Shown: positions 56,523 to 64,000 of the stretch, piece after piece
Layout: each line of letters opens with the position of its first letter
Numbering within the stretch: the first letter of the stretch is position 1
Assembly (NCBI RefSeq): GCF_022655055.1
Contig: NZ_CP093384.1
Span: 1,240,001-1,304,000 of the forward strand
DNA: 64,000 nucleotides
DNA from: Vagococcus sp. CY52-2
Lineage (GTDB): Bacteria; Bacillota; Bacilli; Lactobacillales; Vagococcaceae
Reading direction: 5' to 3'
Program-made: the position numbers and the translations under genes
Notes under the pieces: generated by a model
Database searches by the model: none
What the model was told of the DNA's origin: nothing
What the model saw: the letters and a program-made list of their open reading frames with translations, nothing else

Positions 56523-57950
56523 TTATTTGTTTTCTTCCCCATACCAATCATAATGGAACACGCCATCACGATCTTTACGTTCGTAAGTATGAGCACCAAA
56601 GTAATCTCTTTGTGCTTGAATGATGTTAGCAGGTAAATCTTTTGTACGATAAGAATCGTAGTAAGAAATAGCTGATGAGAATGTGGGAACAGGTACACCT
56701 GTTTCAACAGCTAAGGCAACAACATCACGAACTGATTGTTGGTATTTTGTTGTGATATCTAAGAAATAATCATCTAAAATAAGATTTTTAATTTCTGGAT
56801 TTCGTTCATAGGCATCCGTAATTTTTTGTAAGAATTGGGCACGAATAATGCATCCTGCTCTAAAGATTTTCGCTATATTACCATAATTTAGATCCCAACC
56901 ATATTCTTCACTAGCCATACGCATTTGAGCAAATCCTTGTGCGTAACTCATGATTTTACTAAAGTATAATGCTTGACGAATTTTTTCTACAAATTCTTTT
57001 TTATCTCCAGTAAATTCTTTCACTGGTGGTACAGGAATAATCTCACTTGCCGCTACACGCTCAGTTTTTAATGCTGAGATATATCGAGCAAAAACAGATT
57101 CTGTAATAAGCGGTAGTGGTGTTCCTAAATCAAGTGCGTTTTGACTTGTCCATTTACCAGTTCCTTTATTACCAGCAGCATCTAAGATAACATCAACAAT
57201 TGGTTTACCGGTTCCTAAATCATCTTTACGCGTTAAAATATCTGACGTGATTTCGATTAAGTAGCTGTCCAACTCACCTGTATTCCATTCTTTAAAAATG
57301 TCAGCAACTTCTTCAACTGATAAACCTAAAACGCGAGTTAAGATGTCATATGATTCAGCAATTAATTGCATGTCTCCATACTCGATTCCATTATGTACCA
57401 TTTTTACATAGTGACCTGCACCATTTGGTCCAATATACGTCACACATGGCACACCATCTTCTGCTTTTGCTGCAATTTGTTCAAAGATTGGGGCTACTAA
57501 TTCATACGCTTCTTTTTGTCCACCTGGCATCATAGAAGGCCCTTTTAACGCCCCCTCTTCTCCACCAGATACACCAGTACCGATAAAGTTAATACCAGAA
57601 GTTGCTAACGCTTCATTACGACGGATAGTATCTTTGAAGTAAGTATTCCCACCATCGATTAACACATCCCCTTCATCTAAAAATGGTAGTAAACTTTCGA
57701 TTGTTAAATCAGTCGCTTTACCTGCTTTTACCATTAATAAAATTCGTCTTGGTGTTTCAAGAGAATTAACAAACTCTTCGATAGAATAAGTTGCAACTAA
57801 ATTTTTATCAGGATACTCTTTGATTACTTCCTCTGTTTTTGATGATGTACGGTTAAAAATAGAAACAGTGTATCCTCTACTTTCTATATTTAACGCTAAG
57901 TTTTTACCCATGACTGCCATACCGACAACACCAATTTGTTGTTTAGACAT
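56523..57950 (-). CDS. gnd: 6-phosphogluconate dehydrogenase (decarboxylating)
   Basis: The 475-residue enzyme makes ribulose-5-phosphate, CO2 and NADPH. The Rossmann motif is [15 protein letters not shown], the catalytic region [17 protein letters not shown] contains the key Lys and His, and the C-terminus [10 protein letters not shown] and [10 protein letters not shown] is typical. It is of the long 475-residue type. It is a single gene with the shared terminator at 56476. Confidence 0.96.
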   Translation of the reverse strand: MSKQQIGVVGMAVMGKNLALNIESRGYTVSIFNRTSSKTEEVIKEYPDKNLVATYSIEEFVNSLETPRRILLMVKAGKATDLTIESLLPFLDEGDVLIDGGNTYFKDTIRRNEALATSGINFIGTGVSGGEEGALKGPSMMPGGQKEAYELVAPIFEQIAAKAEDGVPCVTYIGPNGAGHYVKMVHNGIEYGDMQLIAESYDILTRVLGLSVEEVADIFKEWNTGELDSYLIEITSDILTRKDDLGTGKPIVDVILDAAGNKGTGKWTSQNALDLGTPLPLITESVFARYISALKTERVAASEIIPVPPVKEFTGDKKEFVEKIRQALYFSKIMSYAQGFAQMRMASEEYGWDLNYGNIAKIFRAGCIIRAQFLQKITDAYERNPEIKNLILDDYFLDITTKYQQSVRDVVALAVETGVPVPTFSSAISYYDSYRTKDLPANIIQAQRDYFGAHTYERKDRDGVFHYDWYGEENK

Positions 57951-58059
57951 ACATCTTCCTCCAATTCTTTTTTCAAAAAATGATACTTTTTTATCTATAT
58001 TATATCTTGCTAATAATTATAGCTTATTTTACCTAAAATATAAATAGACATGACTTTTC

Positions 58060-58959
58060 TTATGAGATATCACATCTAGACAAAAGAAAAACAGCAAAAA
58101 TAATCAATAACATACTGACTATCTCGATAGGTTTTAAAACCAATCCTAAAAATAAAACTGAAAATAAAGCTGAACTTAGTGGTTCAAATGATGTTAATAA
58201 ACTCGAAAACTGTGGTGGTATATATTCTGTACTTTTAAGTAAACAGATATATGAAAAAACGGTACCAATAATCACTATAACTAAAATCCCTAGTAACACA
58301 CCAGGTGTAAAAGTAGGTACATCTTGCCAAATCGGTTGATAAACCTGAAAAGACACCCCACCTATTAGCATACCCCATCCTATAATAAGTGTTGTTCCAT
58401 ATTTTGCCATAAGTTTTCTTGGTTGAATAATATAAAAAGCACCTAAAAATGCTGATAATAATCCCCAAAACAACCCATTCGGTGACATAGCTAATTCATT
58501 TAGGTTTCCTTTAGTTACTAATAAAAAAGTCCCCAATAATGATAGCACAATACTGACCACACTTGATTTATTTGGTAGCTCTTTCTTTTCGATAATAAAA
58601 TAAACGACTAATAATATTGGTGATAGATATTGTAATATCGTTGCAGTCGCTGCATTACTAACTTGAATAGCTTTGAAAAAAGAATACTGTAACCCAAGTA
58701 CTCCCAGTACACTAAAAATAATTAATTGAATTAATTCAGTTTTATTTTTTAGAGGAGATAAGCTATCTTTATTCCCTTTTCCCATTTGATACATTAAAAT
58801 TAAAAAACCTGCCACAATCATTTTAACGGCTACAAGCCAACTAGCTGATACGTGTTTTGTTGTCATCAAATATTCAGCCACTACTCCAGATGCTCCCCAA
58901 AAAACTCCACCTAAAATAGCTAAAATCATACCCTTTAATTTACTACTTCTTTTTTCCAT
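58060..58959 (-). CDS. DMT-superfamily transporter (EamA)
   Basis: The 299-residue protein has ten TM helices as two EamA repeats, with the GVFWGASGVVAEYLM start and the LQYLSPILLVVYF and LTSFEPLSSALFSVLFLG motifs that end each half. Relatives move metabolites such as amino acids, nucleotides or vitamins out or in; the substrate is unknown. No linked biosynthetic gene gives a hint. Confidence 0.82.
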   Translation of the reverse strand: MEKRSSKLKGMILAILGGVFWGASGVVAEYLMTTKHVSASWLVAVKMIVAGFLILMYQMGKGNKDSLSPLKNKTELIQLIIFSVLGVLGLQYSFFKAIQVSNAATATILQYLSPILLVVYFIIEKKELPNKSSVVSIVLSLLGTFLLVTKGNLNELAMSPNGLFWGLLSAFLGAFYIIQPRKLMAKYGTTLIIGWGMLIGGVSFQVYQPIWQDVPTFTPGVLLGILVIVIIGTVFSYICLLKSTEYIPPQFSSLLTSFEPLSSALFSVLFLGLVLKPIEIVSMLLIIFAVFLLSRCDIS

Positions 58960-59014
58960 TTTTTCACCTCCCCCTTATCGCTTTATTCTACAGCTTTAAG
59001 GCCTATAAAAACAA

Positions 59015-59042
59015 TAAAAACCTAGAAATATTCTAGGTTTCC
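59015..59042 (-). terminator. Intrinsic terminator of the zinc-binding lipoprotein gene
   Basis: On the minus strand AAACCTAGAA and TTCTAGGTTT pair perfectly and are followed by TTTTATTG. Confidence 0.75.
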
Positions 59043-59047
59043 ATCGT

Positions 59048-59980
59048 TTATTTTATGGTTAATTTTAAGTGTTCTAAATTCGTATACATAACAGACAGAT
59101 AATCTTCTCCCCCATCCATCTCTTTTTTAGTCAAACTCTCTAACGGATTAAGTTCTGAAAGTGTCGCCCCAGTTGCGCTAGTAATGGTTTCGGCTACTTT
59201 TGATGACGCGCTACTTTCTGTATAAATCACTTTAATATTATCTTTTTTGACTAAGTCTTCAATATTTTTTAATTCTTTAGGTGTAGGTTCTTGATCAGGA
59301 GAAATGCCAGAAATTGCCACCTGTTTTAATCCATATTGTTTAGCTAAATATGAAAAGGCAGTGTGTTGTGTGACAAATGTTTTTTGAGTGGCATCTTTTG
59401 TTGCATCCACGTAAGCTTCATTTAATTTATTTAGTTTCTGTGTAAAGTCAGTTGAATTCTTTTCATAGATATCTTTATTTGGTGTATCAACTTCAACTAA
59501 GCCTTTTGTAATCGTCTCTACTTCTTTTTTAGCCAAAACAGGATCTAACCACACATGCGGATCTAATTGATGATCATGTGAGGCTTCTCCTTCATGCTCA
59601 TGTTCTTCAGTTGCTTCCATCAAGTCAATACCTTGGCTTGCTTCAATCACTTTCACTTTTTTCGTATCAATAGATGCAAGGACATCTCTTACCCATGTTT
59701 CCATCTCGTTTGAATTATAAATAAATACATCAGCATTTTGAATTTTTGCCAAATCTTTTGCACTGGGCTCATAATCATGCGGTTCTACACCAGCTTCTGT
59801 TAAAACCGTCACCTCTGCTTTGTCTCCCGTAACTTTTTTCGCAAAATCATACATGGGATAAAAAGAGGTTACCACTTGTAGTTTATCTGCTTCTTTTTTA
59901 TCTTCTTTTACCGTATTACCACATGCAACAAGTAAACTAGTCAAAGCGACACCTAAAATAATTTTCGTTATGCGTTTCAT
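59048..59980 (-). CDS. Zinc ABC transporter substrate-binding lipoprotein (AdcA/ZnuA-like)
   Basis: The 310-residue protein has a signal with lipobox LVACG (Cys20) and a cluster A-I metal-binding fold: first His in GVEPHDYEPS, a His/Glu-rich loop EEHEHEGEASHDHQLDPH, second His in DPHVWLDP, third in TQHTAFSYL, and the acidic ligand near the C-terminus. The His-rich loop points to zinc rather than manganese. There is no C-terminal ZinT domain, unlike AdcA. It is encoded without permease or ATPase genes nearby. A Zur-like box and promoter lie upstream. Confidence 0.88.
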   Translation of the reverse strand: MKRITKIILGVALTSLLVACGNTVKEDKKEADKLQVVTSFYPMYDFAKKVTGDKAEVTVLTEAGVEPHDYEPSAKDLAKIQNADVFIYNSNEMETWVRDVLASIDTKKVKVIEASQGIDLMEATEEHEHEGEASHDHQLDPHVWLDPVLAKKEVETITKGLVEVDTPNKDIYEKNSTDFTQKLNKLNEAYVDATKDATQKTFVTQHTAFSYLAKQYGLKQVAISGISPDQEPTPKELKNIEDLVKKDNIKVIYTESSASSKVAETITSATGATLSELNPLESLTKKEMDGGEDYLSVMYTNLEHLKLTIK

Positions 59981-60001
59981 GGTATATCCTCACTTTCGCT
60001 C

Positions 60002-60022
60002 AAATCGTAAACATTACTATCT
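60002..60022. promoter_or_regulatory. Zur-like operator
   Basis: AAATCGTAAACATTACTAT lies just downstream of the -10 box of the zinc-lipoprotein promoter. Against the Bacillus Zur consensus core TCGTAATNATTACGA it has two mismatches. Location and gene function agree with repression when zinc is sufficient. Confidence 0.6.
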
Positions 60023-60030
60023 AATAATAT

Positions 60031-60059
60031 ATATTACATGTTTTTTATAGTTATTTCAA
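60031..60059 (-). promoter_or_regulatory. Predicted promoter of the zinc-binding lipoprotein
   Basis: On the minus strand TTGAAA (60054-60059) and TAATAT (60031-60036) have a 17-base spacer; the Zur-like box follows over the expected start of transcription. Confidence 0.6.
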
Positions 60060-60067
60060 GTAAAAAT

Positions 60068-60104
60068 AAAAAAAGTAAAACAAATAAACTGTTTTACTTT
60101 TTTC
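60068..60104. terminator. Intrinsic terminator of dnaJ
   Basis: AAAAAAGTAAAAC and GTTTTACTTTTTT pair around a short loop, just after the dnaJ stop. Confidence 0.8.
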
Positions 60105-60111
60105 GTCTTAC

Positions 60112-61275
60112 TTATTTTTTCTTTTTCTTATGACCTGAAGAAAAGGCATCTTTCATTTTATCAAAAAAACCTTCTTCTTGTTCAACTACTGCTTTTTCAC
60201 CATTTAATTCAGCAAATTGACGTAGAAGTTTCTTTTGCTCTTCATTCATTTTAGTTGGTGTATCAACATGAACCGTTACTTGTTGATCGCCATTTCCATT
60301 ACTACGTAATCTTGGTGCACCTTTTCCTTTAAGTCTAAAGGTTGTACCTGTTTGGGTCCCTGCTGGTATTCTTAACTTCACTCGTCCATGAACAGTTGGG
60401 ACTTCAATCTCGTCTCCTAGCGCTGCTTGAACAAATGTAATATGGTGATCATAATAGATTTCAGAACCATCTCTTTCAAAGATTGGGCTTTCTTCCACAC
60501 TAAAGACTACATATAAATCACCATAAGGTCCACCATTATAACCTGCTTCCCCTTGTCCAGATAAACGCATTTGTTGTCCATCTTCAACACCAGCTGGAAC
60601 AGTCACTTTAACAGAATGAGACTTAATCATACGTCCAGCACCATGACATGTTTCACATTTTTCTTTAATGATTTTACCTGTCCCTTGACACTCATCACAT
60701 GATTGTTGACTCATCATACGTCCAAGTGGCGTTTGTCTTTCAACATTAATAACACCTGAACCATGACATTTAGGACAGTTTTCTGGATGAGTTCCTGGTT
60801 TTGCTCCAGTTCCATGACATGTCGCACATTCGTCTTCACGATTATAACGAATATTTTTTTCTAACCCGAAGATTGCTTCATTAAACGTTAAATCTAATGT
60901 ATACTGCAAATCAGAACCTTGTCTTGGCGCATTAGGATTACTAGAACGTCCTCCACCGCCAAAGAATGATTCAAAAATATCTTCAAACCCTCCGAAACTA
61001 CCACCAAAATCTTGGAAACCACCACCGCCAAAACCACCAGCACCAAAGTTTGGATCAGTACTTGCATGGCCATATTGGTCATAAGCTGCACGTTTTTGTG
61101 CATCACTTAATACTTCAAATGCTTCAGATACTTCTTTAAACTTCTCTTCTGCATCGGGTTCTTTATTTATGTCTGGATGATATTTTTTGGATAGTTTACG
61201 ATAGGCTTTTTTTATTTCATCATCTGTTGCTGTTTTAGATACTCCTAAAACCTCATAATAATCTCTTTTGGCCAT
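60112..61275 (-). CDS. dnaJ: Chaperone protein DnaJ
   Basis: The 387-residue type I co-chaperone has the J domain with HPD ([11 protein letters not shown]) at 1-70, a glycine/phenylalanine-rich region to about 120, a four-repeat zinc region ([32 protein letters not shown]) and the C-terminal substrate-binding domains, ending in a lysine-rich tail. It stimulates DnaK ATPase activity. A terminator lies between dnaK and dnaJ. Confidence 0.96.
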   Translation of the reverse strand: MAKRDYYEVLGVSKTATDDEIKKAYRKLSKKYHPDINKEPDAEEKFKEVSEAFEVLSDAQKRAAYDQYGHASTDPNFGAGGFGGGGFQDFGGSFGGFEDIFESFFGGGGRSSNPNAPRQGSDLQYTLDLTFNEAIFGLEKNIRYNREDECATCHGTGAKPGTHPENCPKCHGSGVINVERQTPLGRMMSQQSCDECQGTGKIIKEKCETCHGAGRMIKSHSVKVTVPAGVEDGQQMRLSGQGEAGYNGGPYGDLYVVFSVEESPIFERDGSEIYYDHHITFVQAALGDEIEVPTVHGRVKLRIPAGTQTGTTFRLKGKGAPRLRSNGNGDQQVTVHVDTPTKMNEEQKKLLRQFAELNGEKAVVEQEEGFFDKMKDAFSSGHKKKKK

Positions 61276-61368
61276 ATATAACTAACCCCCCATTTTTCTA
61301 AAACGTCTAAATTCGTTTAAATCATACCACAAATCAGTCAATTTTAGAATGCTTTATCGTAATAATCA

Positions 61369-61406
61369 AGAGAAAAAGCCAAAAGCACAATGCTTTGGCT
61401 TTTTTC
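61369..61406. terminator. Intrinsic terminator between dnaK and dnaJ
   Basis: AAAAAGCCAAAAGCA-CAA-TGCTTTGGCTTTTTT has long complementary arms with an A run and a T run. It lies just past the dnaK stop and should lower dnaJ levels relative to dnaK. Confidence 0.8.
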
Positions 61407-61417
61407 TTGACTCATCA

Positions 61418-63265
<1,848 letters not shown>

Positions 63266-63294
63266 CTAATTATTTTATTTAAATATCATTTATA

Positions 63295-63867
63295 TTATTG
63301 TGTCACGATAACCATTGATGGTCTTAAAATACGATCATGCAATATATAACCTTTTTGTAACACTTGAACAATCACATCTGATTCTTGACCATCTTCAGCG
63401 GGAACTGTTTGGACGGCTTGATGTAAATTTGGATCAAATTTTTCACCTTCAGCTTTTATCTCTTCGATACCAGATTCTTTAAAAGCATGTAACATACTTT
63501 CTCTCACCATCTCAATTCCTTTTTTCATCGCCTCACCATGCTCATCGCTCACTTCAATTGCTAACGCACGATCTAAGTTATCCAAAGCTGGTAATAACTC
63601 TTTTGCTAATTCTTGTGCCCGATATCTAGAAGCTTCCTCACGCTCTTTTTTATGTCGATTGCGCATATTCGCAATTTCTGCTTGAGCTCTTAGGAATTGA
63701 TCTTCCATCTTATCTAAATCTTCCTGTAATGTTTGTTCTAACGATTCTTCCGTTTCGTTTTCTTCTACCACTTCTTCGGTCTCAACAGCCTCATTTGTTT
63801 CAGCTATCGACTCTTCGTCTTTTTTTTCTTCCTCGTTAACTTTATCAACTGATTCGTCTTTCTTCAC
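63295..63867 (-). CDS. grpE: Nucleotide exchange factor GrpE
   Basis: The product is about 190 residues: a charged Lys/Glu-rich N-terminus, a long coiled coil (EDQFLRAQAEIANMRNRHKKER) and a C-terminal beta domain with FDPNLHQAVQTVP and GYILHDRILRPSMVIV. It exchanges nucleotide on DnaK. I start it at the GTG at 63865-63867, 10 bases past AAAGGAG; the GTG at 63894 lies inside hrcA. It is 16 bases after the hrcA stop. Confidence 0.94.
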   Translation of the reverse strand: MKKDESVDKVNEEEKKDEESIAETNEAVETEEVVEENETEESLEQTLQEDLDKMEDQFLRAQAEIANMRNRHKKEREEASRYRAQELAKELLPALDNLDRALAIEVSDEHGEAMKKGIEMVRESMLHAFKESGIEEIKAEGEKFDPNLHQAVQTVPAEDGQESDVIVQVLQKGYILHDRILRPSMVIVTQ

Positions 63868-63883
63868 TTTAGTCAGTCTCCTT

Positions 63884-64000
63884 TCACTCTCCACTATTTT
63901 CCAAATGTCGATAATATGTTTCTAGATGTCTAGATAGCTCATCCGTCAAAACATCCATAACTCCTAACAGTTTCGAATAAGACATGTTAGCAGGTCCTAA
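63884..64000 (-). CDS. hrcA: Heat-inducible repressor HrcA, C-terminal end (partial)
   Basis: On the minus strand the last 38 codons before TGA read LGPANMSYSKLLGVMDVLTD and then ELSRHLETYYRHLENSGE. The LGP..M.YSK pattern is the C-terminal HrcA motif. The gene's start and any CIRCE element lie beyond the window. The order hrcA-grpE-dnaK-dnaJ is that of class I heat-shock operons in Firmicutes. Confidence 0.9.
   Translation of the reverse strand, partial: LGPANMSYSKLLGVMDVLTDELSRHLETYYRHLENSGE

Overview
The window reads as chromosomal core DNA of an AT-rich, low-GC Gram-positive coccus of the Lactobacillales, most likely Enterococcaceae (Enterococcus or Vagococcus type). The basis is the gene content and order: hprK-lgt-gpsA-galU, dnaX-ybaB-recR-tmk-darA-holB-ricT-yabA-rsmI, fba-murZ-rho-rpmE2, rpoE (delta), hrcA-grpE-dnaK-dnaJ, a LisRK-type two-component pair and an EfrCD/LmrCD-type ABC exporter. 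The genus is inferred from memory of protein families, not from a search. No rRNA, tRNA, insertion sequence, prophage or CRISPR array was seen. Most genes lie on the minus strand.

Layout from left to right. 1-2.9 kb: the tail of clpP, a cytosolic DsbA-like thioredoxin, then a LisRK-like histidine kinase and response regulator. 3.1-6.6 kb: a heterodimeric ABC exporter. 6.7-11.8 kb: a purine-flavoured block with guaC, a gene-poor stretch holding tiny hydrophobic ORFs, an aldo/keto reductase, a GntR regulator, a divergent PurK-like ATP-grasp protein, and xpt under a guanine riboswitch. 12-15.6 kb: a secreted GH73 glucosaminidase and a long acidic coiled-coil protein, probably one operon. 15.7-22.4 kb: the DNA-replication and processing operon from dnaX to rsmI. 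22.6-26.6 kb (plus strand): a YdjI/YdjG/YdjH-like SPFH and zinc-ribbon operon and an alpha/beta hydrolase. 26.6-31.4 kb: a NdpA-like protein, galU, gpsA, lgt, hprK. 31.5-36.8 kb: a split ThrE exporter, an M24-fold protein without metal ligands, rplS, trmD, rimM and a lipoprotein. 36.9-42.9 kb: two P-type ATPases, the second under a yybP-ykoY (Mn2+) riboswitch. 42.9-52.8 kb: an LTA-synthase-family enzyme, nadE, rpmE2, rho, murZ, fba, an aldehyde dehydrogenase, a DUF1622 protein and rpoE. 52.9-56.5 kb: ywiB, then on the plus strand lipL, an HD phosphohydrolase and a HAD phosphatase. 56.5-64 kb: gnd, a DMT transporter, a zinc-binding lipoprotein with a Zur-like operator, and the dnaJ-dnaK-grpE-hrcA chaperone block.

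Regulation visible in the sequence: two riboswitches, a likely L19 leader, a Zur-like box, two palindromes placed over promoters (15581-15596 and 53369-53387), and many intrinsic terminators, several of them inside operons. Six proteins appear to start at TTG, and one (the YdjH-like protein) may start at ATT. The least explained items are the tiny overlapping hydrophobic ORFs at 7.9-8.3 kb, the degenerate PurK-like gene with its GntR and reductase partners, the coiled-coil/glucosaminidase pair, and the SPFH/zinc-ribbon operon.
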